Shown here one piece after another: positions 7,199 to 15,770 of a stretch of 22,025 bases of DNA. The first letter of the stretch is position 1. Every line of letters starts with the position of its first letter. Where the stretch lies: assembly GCA_016285615.1 (NCBI GenBank), contig JAEERB010000024.1:1-22025 (forward strand), written 5' to 3'. Position numbers and translations under genes: made by a program. The notes under the pieces are model-generated. The model saw nothing but the letters and a program-made list of their open reading frames with translations, was not told the DNA's origin and did no database searches. This DNA comes from Bacteroidales bacterium. Its GTDB lineage: Bacteria; Bacteroidota; Bacteroidia; Bacteroidales; WCHB1-69.

Positions 7199-8062
7199 TT
7201 AATTTGAGAAAATCTGGATGATTCTTTCTGCGTATGTTTTTGAAACGGGAATATCCGGAATTCCTTCTTGGTCAAGTTCTAAGAAGAGCCCATCTTTCTC
7301 CTTACGCAAAATTTTCACCTTACATATATTTACTATATAAGAACGATGACATCGCACCATATAGTGTTCTTCCAACATCGGTTCCATATTTTTTAAGGTG
7401 TTGCGTAGCATGAACCTCATGGGCTTGTCTTTATTTAAGTAGTAGATATTCAAGTAATTGTCTGCTGATTCGATATAGAAAAGACGATCTGGTCGAACCG
7501 ATAGCCGCAGGGTGCCTTTTTCATCAGTGAAATTGATGGCGTTAGGTTCGCTTTCTTGCTCGGGATGAAGGTCGGCGTCAGCGTTGTTCTTGTTGAGCAA
7601 CTGGCTGATAATGTTATTTTTATCTTGCAGAGAGAAATAGAGGTAAGAGATCACGTATGGTATCGACACAATAAGTAGCATCAAGCCGATGGAACGGGGC
7701 CAGATGTCCAGAAAATAACGCGTGTCGTGCATGACAAATTTGGCAAAAACACTGTAGCAGGCGGCTATGAGCAGCAATTCTCCTCCCAACCAAACAAAAA
7801 AGTGTGTAAGGGTTAACGGATAGCGGTGACCTACTATATACATAATCCACCGACTAATAGCCAAAATGGATGCGCTAAAAAGAACAATGATGGAAGAGTA
7901 AAGCAGGCGCATGTTCTTGTCGTCAATGGAACCTATCCACGAATTTTTTCCGAAAGGGGTGTAAATATTGACGAACAAAAGGGAGAAAAGTGCGACAAAT
8001 ATCAGAAATTGAACGATATTCCTTCCTTTGATCAAATATGCTGGTATGGCGGTTTTATTCAT
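7199..8062 (-). CDS. Membrane-bound LytTR-type transcriptional regulator
   Basis: The 287-residue protein has four hydrophobic helices (about 13-33, 52-75, 82-107, 121-143), a charged linker, and a C-terminal LytTR DNA-binding domain at about 178-287 (typical pieces: LFYIESADNYLNIYY, MLRNTLKNME, CHRSYIVNI, PVSKTYAERI). There is no receiver domain, so it is not a phosphorylation-driven response regulator. The membrane part is likely the sensor or the tether. I use the ATG at 8060-8062. An upstream TTG at 8108-8110 is possible by frame, but it lies beyond the -7 promoter box at 8082-8089, so the mRNA cannot contain it. It is the first gene of the operon with kdsA and the two envelope enzymes, and may control its own operon. 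Confidence 0.85.
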   Translation of the reverse strand: MNKTAIPAYLIKGRNIVQFLIFVALFSLLFVNIYTPFGKNSWIGSIDDKNMRLLYSSIIVLFSASILAISRWIMYIVGHRYPLTLTHFFVWLGGELLLIAACYSVFAKFVMHDTRYFLDIWPRSIGLMLLIVSIPYVISYLYFSLQDKNNIISQLLNKNNADADLHPEQESEPNAINFTDEKGTLRLSVRPDRLFYIESADNYLNIYYLNKDKPMRFMLRNTLKNMEPMLEEHYMVRCHRSYIVNICKVKILRKEKDGLFLELDQEGIPDIPVSKTYAERIIQIFSN

Positions 8063-8081
8063 CTCTGGGGTGAAATTTTGG

Positions 8082-8114
8082 CAAAGATAAGAAAAATATG
8101 TAAACGACAAAAAA
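8082..8114 (-). promoter_or_regulatory. Bacteroidetes-type promoter of the lytTR-kdsA operon
   Basis: On the minus strand TATCTTTG (8089-8082) matches the -7 consensus TAnnTTTG exactly, and TTTTTTG (8114-8108) gives the -33 TTTG with 18 nt between. Transcription would begin about 12-18 nt before the ATG at 8062, giving a very short leader. Confidence 0.7.
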
Positions 8115-8288
8115 TTAAAATTTCACCCCTCTATTTTATTTTTCGTCCCTCTATCCCGATTTTAGTATATTTTCAGCGTGTCGTGTCCCTTTAAAAATGG
8201 GCTCATTGAAAAAAGCCGTTCTTTTGCACCGCTTTTTAACAGTTGTTAACTAAAAAACGAACTATTAACCTTAAATTATTTACTTGAA

Positions 8289-10094
8289 ATGAAAATTAAG
8301 TTTGAACAAAATTCGTTTGAGAAAATAGTGGAAAGCACACGACTTTTCGACATTCTGCTCAATTATGGGAAGAATTATCCGGAACAGAACACAGCTTTAG
8401 CTATCAAGAGAGACGGTAAATGGGACAAATTCACTGTTCAAGAGTATCAGAAAATTACTGATAATTTAAGCTACGCCTTCATGAAGTTGGGCATCGAACC
8501 AGGCGACAAGGTGAGCATCATTGCCACCAACCGTCCTGAGTGGAACATGCTCGATATGGCTATCATGCAGATTGGTGCCATCACGGTGCCGGTTTATCCC
8601 ACTATCAGTGAGAACGATTACCGCTATATATTAGGTCATTGCGAAGCCAAGATAGCCATCGTGGAAGGTGTCGAGGTGATGAACAAGATCGACGCCATCC
8701 TGCCCGACACGCCCACGTTGCAACATGTTTACACCTTCATCGACCGCGGTCGTTTCCCCTTCTTGGCCCAGTTGATTGAGATGGGCGAGCAGAATCAAGA
8801 TCCCGAGGAACTGCAACGTCGTCGCGACGCCGTGAAACCCGAGCAGTGCTCCACCATCATGTACACTTCGGGTACCACTGGCACCCCCAAGGGCGTTATG
8901 CTTTCGCACCTCAATATTATGTCGCAGTTGTACAACTTGCGTCAGACGCCTGCCAAATGGTCGAAGAAGGCTTTCAGCTTCCTGCCTTTGTGCCACGCCT
9001 ACGAGCGTATGCTGGTCTTCTTGTACCAATATCTGGGCATGTCGGTTTACTATGCGCAGAATTTGGGAACCATTGCCGAGAACCTCAAGGAGGTGTGTCC
9101 TACGATGATGTCCACGGTACCGCGCGTGCTGGAGAAGATTTTCGACAAGATTTACAACTCCAACAAGACGATGAAGCCGCTGCCGCGCAAGATCTTCTTG
9201 TGGGCCGTCAACCTGGCTCAAGAGTATCGCATCGAGCCGAGCGACCGCACATGGTGGTATAATTTCCGTCTTAGCATTGCTGATAAGCTTGTTTACAAGA
9301 AGATACGTCAACAGATTGGTGGCAATTTCGACATTATCGTTTCCGGAGCTGCCAGCATACAGTCGCGTATCAACGCCTTCTTCTCAGCTATTGGCATGCC
9401 CGTGTTCGAGGGCTATGGCCTGACCGAAACCTCGCCTGTGGTGGCTGTCAGCTGCCGCGACAAGTACGGACGTGAGGTGGGCACGGTGGGATTCCCGCTG
9501 CCAGGCGTGGAGGTGAAAATCTCTGATGATGATGAGGTGATCTGCCGCGGTCACAATGTGATGATGGGCTATTATAAAGATGAAGAACTGACCCGCGAAG
9601 TGATTGACGAGGACGGCTGGTTCCATACGGGCGACCTTGGACGCTTTACCGAGCGTGGCCAACTGGTGCTGACAGGTAGAAAGAAGAACATTTTTAAGAC
9701 TTCCTTCGGCAAGTATATTAATCCGCAAGTTATTGAATCAAAGTTTGTTGAATCACCATTTATTGACAATATCGTCGTGGTGGGCGAGAACCAGAAATTC
9801 GCCGCCGCATTGGTTTCTCCCGATTTTGCCTTCTTGAAACTGTGGTGCGCCGGTCATGGTATCAAATATACCAATCCTGCTGACATGGTGAAGAATGAAG
9901 ATATCCAGAAACGATTTGCTCGTGAGATGGACAAATACAATGCATTCTTCGGTGATACAGAGAAAATCAAAAAATATCGACTCATCGCTGATGAGTGGTC
10001 GCAGGTTACAGGCATTCTTACTCCTACGCTGAAAGTTAAGCGTGGTGTAGTTTGCAAGCAGTATGCCAATGTGATTGACGAGATTTACAGCTAG
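8289..10094 (+). CDS. Long-chain fatty acid--CoA ligase (AMP-dependent synthetase)
   Basis: The 601-residue enzyme activates fatty acids to acyl-AMP and then acyl-CoA at the cytoplasmic membrane face. Family motifs appear in order: the P-loop TIMYTSGTTGTPKG (about 189-202), GYGLTETSP (about 375-383), WFHTGDLG (about 444-451), and the hinge and A8 region LTGRKKNIFKTSFGKYI (about 458-475). The Asn-Gly and Lys near the C-terminus that finish catalysis are less clear by eye. Length is typical of the FadD/AAE group found in Bacteroidales. It is transcribed alone and diverges from the LytTR operon across a 226-bp gap. A candidate -7 box with one mismatch (TTCTTTTG) lies at 8219-8226. Its TAG stop overlaps the stop of the convergent methyltransferase gene. 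Confidence 0.93.
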   Translation: MKIKFEQNSFEKIVESTRLFDILLNYGKNYPEQNTALAIKRDGKWDKFTVQEYQKITDNLSYAFMKLGIEPGDKVSIIATNRPEWNMLDMAIMQIGAITVPVYPTISENDYRYILGHCEAKIAIVEGVEVMNKIDAILPDTPTLQHVYTFIDRGRFPFLAQLIEMGEQNQDPEELQRRRDAVKPEQCSTIMYTSGTTGTPKGVMLSHLNIMSQLYNLRQTPAKWSKKAFSFLPLCHAYERMLVFLYQYLGMSVYYAQNLGTIAENLKEVCPTMMSTVPRVLEKIFDKIYNSNKTMKPLPRKIFLWAVNLAQEYRIEPSDRTWWYNFRLSIADKLVYKKIRQQIGGNFDIIVSGAASIQSRINAFFSAIGMPVFEGYGLTETSPVVAVSCRDKYGREVGTVGFPLPGVEVKISDDDEVICRGHNVMMGYYKDEELTREVIDEDGWFHTGDLGRFTERGQLVLTGRKKNIFKTSFGKYINPQVIESKFVESPFIDNIVVVGENQKFAAALVSPDFAFLKLWCAGHGIKYTNPADMVKNEDIQKRFAREMDKYNAFFGDTEKIKKYRLIADEWSQVTGILTPTLKVKRGVVCKQYANVIDEIYS

Positions 10095-11221
10095 GCTTTT
10101 TTCGAGCCGCTGTAAAGTTCATATTTCATGAACTTGCACGCTAGAGAGCCGTTGAACAGGTCAGCCCGTATGGAAGGATGAAGGCCGACATGTTTGACGG
10201 CTTCTGCATTTGAACTGATGAGGCAAGCGGTACAGCCCGCATAGTTGCTTTTCCATGTGTCGCCGATACGCTGGTAGAAGTCGTTGATCTCTTCCACTTC
10301 GAGTCGCTCGCCATAGGGCGGATTGATGATGATGCACGACGGTTTGCGCTTGGGGTGGCTGTCGAACATGTCCTGCTTGCTCAAGTGAATGAAATCTTGC
10401 AGTTCGGCCTGTTCCACATTGGTGCGTGCCATGCCCAAGAAGCGGGGCGAGATGTCGTAACCGTAGAAGTCGATGGGCACGTCCTCGCAAATGCTGGCCG
10501 CATCGGTGGTTTTCTGCCACAGCTCTTTGTCGAAATTGCGCCAGGTGAAGAAACCGAAGTGTTGTCGATAGAAGCCTGCGGGTATGTTTAGGGCCGCCAT
10601 GGCAGCCTCAATCAGCAGGGTGCCGCCACCGCACATGCCATCGATAAAGTCGCAGTCCATTTTCCATCCACTCAGCTTAATCATGGCGGCGGCTGTCACT
10701 TCGTTGAGGGTGGCAGGGTGCTGCGACACCTTATAGCCGCGCTTGTGCAACGATTCGCCTGAGCTGTCGAGATAGAGGGTGGCGCGGTCTTTGAAGATGT
10801 GCAGGTGGAATTGCACGTCGGGGTTCTCTTTGTCCACCGAAGGTCGTTCTCCAAAGCGATCGCGCATGCGGTCGCAAATGGCGTCCTTGGTCAGTACGGA
10901 AGCGAATAATGGCGAGGCGAAGATGCTCTGTGCCAATGTGGCACTGACCGCCATGGTGCCGTCAGAGGTGAGGTACTTCTCGGCAGGAAAGTTGAAGATA
11001 TGTTCGTAAAATTGGTTGTTGTTGGCAAAGGTGAAAGTGTCAACCTGCCACAGTACGCGCAAGGCTAACCGACTGTAATAGTTTACTTTATACAATAATG
11101 CAAAGTCGCCCTCAAATTGAACTGATCGACTTAGCGACTTGCAGTTCTGGGCGCCCAATGTCTGCAATTCCTCGTTGAGAAGCGCTTCTAATCCAGCAAA
11201 AGTTTTGGCAATGAATAACAT
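10091..11221 (-). CDS. THUMP-domain rRNA m2G methyltransferase, RlmL N-terminal type
   Basis: The 376-residue protein has a ferredoxin-like and THUMP region (about 1-155) followed by a Rossmann methyltransferase domain. The SAM-binding motif is DGMCGGGTLLIEAA (194-207), and the catalytic motif is NPPYGER (300-306). This is the architecture of the N-terminal half of E. coli RlmL (YcbY), which makes m2G2445 in 23S rRNA. The second half, the m7G2069 enzyme RlmK, is absent, as is usual for this short form. The target is inferred from family. It is transcribed alone, converges with the acyl-CoA ligase, and has a -7 box TATTTTTG at 11246-11239 on the minus strand, 18 bp before the ATG. Confidence 0.9.
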   Translation of the reverse strand: MLFIAKTFAGLEALLNEELQTLGAQNCKSLSRSVQFEGDFALLYKVNYYSRLALRVLWQVDTFTFANNNQFYEHIFNFPAEKYLTSDGTMAVSATLAQSIFASPLFASVLTKDAICDRMRDRFGERPSVDKENPDVQFHLHIFKDRATLYLDSSGESLHKRGYKVSQHPATLNEVTAAAMIKLSGWKMDCDFIDGMCGGGTLLIEAAMAALNIPAGFYRQHFGFFTWRNFDKELWQKTTDAASICEDVPIDFYGYDISPRFLGMARTNVEQAELQDFIHLSKQDMFDSHPKRKPSCIIINPPYGERLEVEEINDFYQRIGDTWKSNYAGCTACLISSNAEAVKHVGLHPSIRADLFNGSLACKFMKYELYSGSKKA

Positions 11222-11238
11222 GAGTTGATTTTAGAGTG

Positions 11239-11246
11239 CAAAAATA
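11239..11246 (-). promoter_or_regulatory. -7 box for the rRNA methyltransferase gene
   Basis: TATTTTTG on the minus strand matches TAnnTTTG. No convincing -33 TTTG is found at the standard distance. The start codon lies 18 bp downstream, so the leader would be nearly absent. Confidence 0.45.
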
Positions 11247-11364
11247 CAAAAGTTTTTTTACAGGAATTTCAATGAAAAGTTAATTTTAAGTAGTTAATTG
11301 TCACATATTTGCAAGAAAAGTGTTATTTTTCACTTATTTTTATTGAAAATATTATGTTTTTTTA

Positions 11365-11372
11365 TATTTTTG
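11365..11372 (+). promoter_or_regulatory. -7 box for the response regulator gene
   Basis: TATTTTTG on the plus strand matches TAnnTTTG in a very AT-rich 260-bp gap (11222-11481). Transcription from it would give a leader of about 100 nt before the ATG at 11482, unusually long for this window. The -33 is weak (an ATTG near 11340-11344). Confidence 0.45.
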
Positions 11373-11481
11373 CAGATAAATAAAAGAAAAAAGAGCCTAT
11401 TGATGTTTTATAACGGAAACATGTTAAGATAGAGCACTTTTATCGCAAAAATCGTATTAATCATCACTAAAACAAAACTCA

Positions 11482-12258
11482 ATGAAAAATTCAAAAGGTA
11501 GAATTATGTTAGTGGATGACAGTCAGACACTAAGATATGTTTTGAGAGACTATTTTGAAATGTTGGAATATGAAGTAACAGACTTCAACGGTGGCGAGGC
11601 TGCTGCTAAAGCCTTCAACCGCAATCAATTCGACATTTGTATTTTTGATATTATGATGCCTGATAAGGATGGCTTCACCTTGTTGCAAGATGTTAGAAAA
11701 ATTGATCCCGATATTCCCGTGATTTTCCTGACTGCCAAGAATCAGAAGGAAGACATCATCAAGGGCTTCAAGTTGGGTTGCGACGACTATATTACCAAGC
11801 CGTTCAGCACCGAGGAGTTGGAGCTCCGTATCGAGGCTATTTTGAGAAGAACTGCCAAGAGCAAGAAAGAACCCAAGAACTTGTATGAGGAGCGTATCTA
11901 CAAGTTTGGCGATTTTGAGTTCAATTACAGCGCTATGCAGCTCTCTCATCCTCTGAAAACCAGAACTCTCACCCGCAAGGAGGCCGAGTTGCTCAGATTG
12001 CTCTGCGAGCATCAGAACAAGCTGTTGCACCGCGAGGTGATCCTCAAGGAAGTTTGGGGCGACGAAGATTATTCAGTAGGTCGCAGTATGGACGTGTTCT
12101 TGACGAAACTGCGTTCGTATATCAATATTGAAAAAGTTGACAGCCAGTATATTAATCCTGAAGGCGGCCGTCGCAACAGATACCTTCCCGGCCACGAGCC
12201 CAAAGTGGAAATCTGCAATGTGCACGGTACGGGTTTCATTCTCAAAGTAAGAGAGTAA
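11482..12258 (+). CDS. Orphan OmpR-family response regulator, RprY-like
   Basis: The 258-residue protein has a receiver domain (about 6-122) with acidic pair Asp12-Asp13, phospho-acceptor Asp56 (FDIMMPDKDGF), Thr84 and Lys106 (TKPFS), then a winged-helix DNA-binding domain (about 140-256) with RTLTRKEAELL and RSMDVFLTKLR. The closest family I recognise is RprY of Bacteroides. No histidine kinase gene lies beside it, so the partner must be elsewhere. The segment between the recognition helix and the final beta hairpin (about residues 218-241, rich in Gly, Arg and Pro) is some 20 residues longer than I expect for RprY, giving a large wing. The long AT-rich leader suggests regulation of its own. 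A strong terminator follows 17 nt after the stop. Confidence 0.9.
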   Translation: MKNSKGRIMLVDDSQTLRYVLRDYFEMLEYEVTDFNGGEAAAKAFNRNQFDICIFDIMMPDKDGFTLLQDVRKIDPDIPVIFLTAKNQKEDIIKGFKLGCDDYITKPFSTEELELRIEAILRRTAKSKKEPKNLYEERIYKFGDFEFNYSAMQLSHPLKTRTLTRKEAELLRLLCEHQNKLLHREVILKEVWGDEDYSVGRSMDVFLTKLRSYINIEKVDSQYINPEGGRRNRYLPGHEPKVEICNVHGTGFILKVRE

Positions 12259-12275
12259 CCAAGATCCGATATAAC

Positions 12276-12309
12276 AAAAAAGGGAATGAATCTTTCATTC
12301 CCTTTTTTT
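12276..12309. terminator. Bidirectional Rho-independent terminator
   Basis: aaaaaagggaatgaa (12276-12290) and ttcattccctttttt (12294-12308) form a 15-bp perfect stem with a 3-nt loop, with A and T runs on the two sides. It serves the response regulator from the left and the acyltransferase (stop at 12325) from the right. Confidence 0.92.
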
Positions 12310-12324
12310 ATGCTTGTAAGTAGG

Positions 12325-12873
12325 CTATTCCAAGTTGAACTGGCCTTTGTGCAGTCCGCGCATCCCGCGGTAGAACTTCTCAATTTCTTTCAGGTCGCTT
12401 TCGTAGTCGCCAGTGGGATGGAAAACACCGCCAATGCCGCCAGTGCGCGTTTTGTAGTCGAGGTAGCCGAGGGTGATAGGCACTTCGGCCATCTGGGCGA
12501 TGAAGTAGAATCCTTTTTTCCAGGTGGGATTCAGTTTGCGGGTACCTTCGGGCGAGATGAGTAGGGCTATCTCATCGGTATTCTTGATTAATTCAGCAGC
12601 TGTGGCGGGAAAACGACGCGCATGCTCACGGTCGATGGGGATGCCGCCGAGGGCGCGCAGGATGGAACTCAGTGGCCACCAGAAGACTTCCTTTTTCATC
12701 ACAAAAACGGTCTTGACGCCCATGGCGCTGAGTGCCATGCGGCCCACGACAAAGTCACTCAGACTGGTGTGTGGGGCGAACAGCAGCACGCATTTTTTGG
12801 CTTCGGGCGGGATGTTGACTGTGTCGATTTTGATGCCTATGAGGCGGAGTAGCCAGTAGTTAATTTTTCTCAT
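12325..12873 (-). CDS. 1-acyl-glycerol-3-phosphate acyltransferase-like protein (PlsC family)
   Basis: The 182-residue product has the PlsC-type HX4D motif (APHTSLSDF, His35 and Asp40), the GGIPIDR motif at 76-82 and SPEGTR at 107-112. These are blocks I, II and III of glycerolipid acyltransferases. The reaction would be acyl transfer to lysophosphatidic acid or another lipid at the inner membrane. The protein is shorter than typical PlsC (about 240), and it has only one short hydrophobic N-terminal stretch. I use the ATG at 12871-12873. A longer frame to 13005 would intrude into uxuA and add a basic, non-conserved stretch. The start lies 11 nt behind uxuA, so the two are co-transcribed, though no metabolic link is obvious. 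Confidence 0.87.
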   Translation of the reverse strand: MRKINYWLLRLIGIKIDTVNIPPEAKKCVLLFAPHTSLSDFVVGRMALSAMGVKTVFVMKKEVFWWPLSSILRALGGIPIDREHARRFPATAAELIKNTDEIALLISPEGTRKLNPTWKKGFYFIAQMAEVPITLGYLDYKTRTGGIGGVFHPTGDYESDLKEIEKFYRGMRGLHKGQFNLE

Positions 12874-12884
12874 CTTATTCAGAA

Positions 12885-14081
12885 TTAGTATTTTCCGTAA
12901 ATGGTTTTGGCAATGCCCATCTCTAAGCCGCGCAGTTCGGCCAGGCCGCGCAGACGGCCCACGCACGAGTAGCCGGGGTTGACTTTCTTGCCAAGGTCGT
13001 CGCACATCTGATGACCATGGTCGGGGCGTACGGGAATGGACACTTGGTACTTTTGTTCCACTTCGAGCAGCGCTTTCATCATCTCGTACATGTCCACAAC
13101 ACCTTCCAAGTGATTGTCTTCGTAGAAGTTGCCTTCGTCATCGACATAGATGCTGCGCAGATGCACAAAGCCTACGCGTTCGCCAAACTCGCGCATCATG
13201 GCGGGCAGGTCGTTGTCGGCGCGCACACCAAATGAGCCGGTGCAGAGGCAGAGGCCGTTGGAGCGGTTGGGCACGGCGGCAATGATTTTGCGGAAATCTT
13301 CGGCTGTGGAGAGGATGCGCGGCAAGCCCAGAATGGAGTAAGGCGGGTCGTCGGGGTGGATGACCATGATTGAGCCTACTTCGTCAGCCACGGGCGTCAC
13401 TTCGCTGAGGAAGTAGCAGAGGTTCTTGCGAAGTTGCTCTGCATCAATGTCTTTGTAGCGGTCGAGGGCTTCTTGGAATTGCTGTACGGTGAAGCTCTCT
13501 TCTGAGCCGGGCAGTCCAGCAATGATGTTGCGGGTGAGTTGGTGGCGAGCGGCGTCATCCATCGCGTCAAAGTGCTTTTGGGCTTTGGCCTTCTCAGCGT
13601 CGGTATAGTCGGCTTCGGCGCCAGGACGCTTCAAAATGAACAGGTCGAAAGCCACAAAGTCGGCTTTGCAGAATCGCAGGGCCTTCGAGCCGTCGGGCAT
13701 GGTGTACGACAAGTCGGTGCGGGTCCAGTCGAGCACGGGCATGAAGTTGTAAGTGATGACATGAATACCGCAGGCTGCCAAGTTGCGTATGCTCTGCTTG
13801 TAATTGTCGATATATTTCTGAAAATCACCCGTTTGCGTTTTGATATGTTCGTGCACGGGCACGCTTTCCACAATGCTCCAGGTCAGTCCGGCGGCAGCGA
13901 CCATCTCTTGGCGTTTCTTTATCTCTTCGATGCTCCAAACCTCACCGTTGGGAATATGGTGCAATGCTGAAACCACATCGGTGGCTCCGGCTTGGCGGAT
14001 GTCCGACAATTTAACAGGGTCGTTGGGCCCATACCAGCGCATGGATTGCGTGCAAAGGAATATTTCTTTTTTTTCGCTCAT
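12885..14081 (-). CDS. uxuA: Mannonate dehydratase
   Basis: UxuA dehydrates D-mannonate to 2-keto-3-deoxygluconate in the catabolism of glucuronate from pectin-like and glycosaminoglycan sugars. The 398-residue length matches E. coli UxuA (394). Family sequence is clear throughout: [10 protein letters not shown] at the start, [42 protein letters not shown] and RPDHGHQ. His242, Cys280, His307 and Asp354 sit at the spacing of the known metal ligands (my recollection of the Streptococcus enzyme). The usual pathway partners uxuB, uxaC, kdgK and kdgA are not in the window, so the gene is separated from its pathway. It lies between a PA14-phosphoesterase (54-nt gap, upstream) and an acyltransferase (11-nt gap, downstream). 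Confidence 0.97.
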   Translation of the reverse strand: MSEKKEIFLCTQSMRWYGPNDPVKLSDIRQAGATDVVSALHHIPNGEVWSIEEIKKRQEMVAAAGLTWSIVESVPVHEHIKTQTGDFQKYIDNYKQSIRNLAACGIHVITYNFMPVLDWTRTDLSYTMPDGSKALRFCKADFVAFDLFILKRPGAEADYTDAEKAKAQKHFDAMDDAARHQLTRNIIAGLPGSEESFTVQQFQEALDRYKDIDAEQLRKNLCYFLSEVTPVADEVGSIMVIHPDDPPYSILGLPRILSTAEDFRKIIAAVPNRSNGLCLCTGSFGVRADNDLPAMMREFGERVGFVHLRSIYVDDEGNFYEDNHLEGVVDMYEMMKALLEVEQKYQVSIPVRPDHGHQMCDDLGKKVNPGYSCVGRLRGLAELRGLEMGIAKTIYGKY

Positions 14082-14135
14082 TATTATTTTATTTGGTTGT
14101 AATACAAATATTTAATAACTTAACAACTTAATATC

Positions 14136-15647
14136 TTAATATTTGAACATGTAGTCCATATCAGCTCCACCGGCGCCCACGCGGAAGGTGTGCACTTCGC
14201 GGGTGGCGGGTTTGATGACTACGATATCGCAGCAGAGCGATTCGCGTGAGTTAAACCAGGCGCGCTTCTGTTCGGGTTTCAGAATCTTGTTCTCGGCACG
14301 GCCGTAGCCCTGCGAGATAAAGTAGTTGACGCCGTTTTCCTTCACATGGGCGTTGATGTGTGAGTCGCCAGTGAAGAGGCCCAGCAGTCGCCCATTGGCT
14401 TTGGAGAAGTCCCATTTCAGACCGGCCTCCTTGCCGCTCTGTTTGTTGGCGTAAGCCGAAAGAACAGACATCAGTGCATTGCACGAAGCGTCGTTTTTGT
14501 TCTTCGTGCCAGGCCATCTGCCGATTTCGTTGGGCATGAAGTGACTGAAGACGAGCACGTCGGTGCCGGCAGGCGTGGCGTTCAGCAGTTTGATAAGCCA
14601 TTCGAGTTGTTCCATGCCGTAAGTGTAGTAGGTGCCGATAGTCTCGGTGTTCTGGCTGTTGAGCGTGATGAGGCGCAGGTTCTTGCCGGGCACATCGTAG
14701 TACGACCAGCAGTTGCCATCGGTGAGGTGCAGGTTGCCGTTGGCGTAGGGCAATGAGGGTTTCTGGAACAGCTCGGAGAGTTCGCCCGAGGTGATATGGC
14801 GACCGCCGCCGCCATCGTATTCGTGGTTGCCCGGGGCAAAGAGGAACACGCCTTTGTACTTAGCCATTTCATTGCGTATGTTGTTGATAATCATGTCGGC
14901 AAAACTTTGCAACGAGTGGGCGGGTTCGGTATTGAGGCCGATGTCGCCCAGGTTGACCATGAAGTCGTAACCGAAATATTTGTCCATTTCGACCATATAA
15001 CCGATATGTTTGTAAGTGGTTCTGTTGCAAGTGTGTACATCTGTCAGGATGGGGAAGATGATCACTTCGTCGTTGCCTTTCCAAGCCTTCACCCTTTTAG
15101 CTGTCTCCTTGGCTTGCGGCACTACGAATTTGGGCAGGGCATTGGTCGATTTCAGACCCAGGGGAATAAAGTCGGGGATGGCGGAGTTTTTGTAATAGAG
15201 CGTCAGCGATTGCGACTTATGGTATTCGAAGTAATCCACTCTCACCAAATGAGTGCCTTTTTCGAGTTTGATGTCGGCTACCTTGAAGACGGGGCCGTGT
15301 TCGCCGTCGTCGTCAATCAGCTTTTTGCCATCAATGTAAAGGTTGCTGCCGTCGTCGCTGCAGAGGCGGAAAGTGTAGGTGTCGGCCTTTTTTACCTTCA
15401 GGTCGTACTCAAAAGTCATGGCGTAGTGGTCGCCGTTTTCGCAATCGAGGCCTTCCAGGTCGATGCAGTCGGTGGTGCCGGTTTCATTGGGTTCGCCTAG
15501 CGTGGAGAAGTCGGGCACCATGCGGCCGTTGTAGTTGAGGTAGAGTTTATATCTAACGTCGCCTTTGGTTTTAGCGTTTTTTTGCTGTGCGTTTGCGCTG
15601 AATGTCAAACAGATAGCAAGAAGTAAAAATAAAATTCTTTTTATCAT
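14136..15647 (-). CDS. Secreted PA14-domain calcineurin-like metallophosphoesterase
   Basis: The 503-residue protein begins with a signal peptide ending at SANA-Q (about residue 20), so it is exported. Residues 31-155 form a PA14 domain (SDDGSNLYIDGKKLIDDDGEHG type motif at 97-118), which usually binds carbohydrate. Residues 195-440 form a binuclear metallophosphoesterase: DVH (Asp203, His205), GDIG (Asp235), GNHEYD (Asn274, His275), FSHF (His369), and GDSH (Asp428, His430). Substrate is not predictable; this class covers phosphomonoesters, phosphodiesters and nucleotides. It is the first gene of the unit with uxuA. The shared transcript may mean that it removes phosphate from, or acts on, sugar substrates released outside the cell. 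Confidence 0.88.
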   Translation of the reverse strand: MIKRILFLLLAICLTFSANAQQKNAKTKGDVRYKLYLNYNGRMVPDFSTLGEPNETGTTDCIDLEGLDCENGDHYAMTFEYDLKVKKADTYTFRLCSDDGSNLYIDGKKLIDDDGEHGPVFKVADIKLEKGTHLVRVDYFEYHKSQSLTLYYKNSAIPDFIPLGLKSTNALPKFVVPQAKETAKRVKAWKGNDEVIIFPILTDVHTCNRTTYKHIGYMVEMDKYFGYDFMVNLGDIGLNTEPAHSLQSFADMIINNIRNEMAKYKGVFLFAPGNHEYDGGGGRHITSGELSELFQKPSLPYANGNLHLTDGNCWSYYDVPGKNLRLITLNSQNTETIGTYYTYGMEQLEWLIKLLNATPAGTDVLVFSHFMPNEIGRWPGTKNKNDASCNALMSVLSAYANKQSGKEAGLKWDFSKANGRLLGLFTGDSHINAHVKENGVNYFISQGYGRAENKILKPEQKRAWFNSRESLCCDIVVIKPATREVHTFRVGAGGADMDYMFKY

Positions 15648-15705
15648 AAGGCTAAATCTGAAAATGAAAAATTAGAAATAATTTATGTTCATAGAAAAGG
15701 TATTG

Positions 15706-15713
15706 CAAAGGTA
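15706..15713 (-). promoter_or_regulatory. -7 box for the PA14-phosphoesterase/uxuA unit
   Basis: On the minus strand TACCTTTG matches TAnnTTTG exactly, 58 bp before the ATG at 15647. It lies back to back with the exonuclease promoter (15739-15746). A -33 TTTG is not evident; there is only a T run. Confidence 0.5.
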
Positions 15714-15738
15714 GGAATTTTTTACATGGAAAAAAACC

Positions 15739-15746
15739 TATTTTTG
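15739..15746 (+). promoter_or_regulatory. -7 box for the exonuclease gene
   Basis: TATTTTTG on the plus strand matches TAnnTTTG, 24 bp before the ATG at 15771. The two divergent -7 boxes are 25 bp apart, so their -33 regions must overlap and the two units may compete or be co-regulated. Confidence 0.5.
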
Positions 15747-15770
15747 CAGCCTCAAAAGAAAAATTGAGTA

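Noticed and set aside
8631..9311. A 226-codon frame antisense to the acyl-CoA ligase
   Set aside because: It runs across the ligase P-loop and has no family character.
12874..13005. N-terminal extension of the acyltransferase
   Set aside because: It would overlap uxuA by 121 bp with basic, non-conserved residues; the inner ATG gives a normal PlsC start.
14082..14135. Short TTAA-rich repeats between the phosphoesterase and uxuA
   Set aside because: Units are irregular and AT-rich; only a one-mismatch -7 box (14105-14112) could be made out, too weak to list.
14796..15500. A 234-codon frame antisense to the PA14-phosphoesterase
   Set aside because: The minus-strand gene carries PA14 and all metal motifs across the same bases; the frame is a codon-bias shadow.
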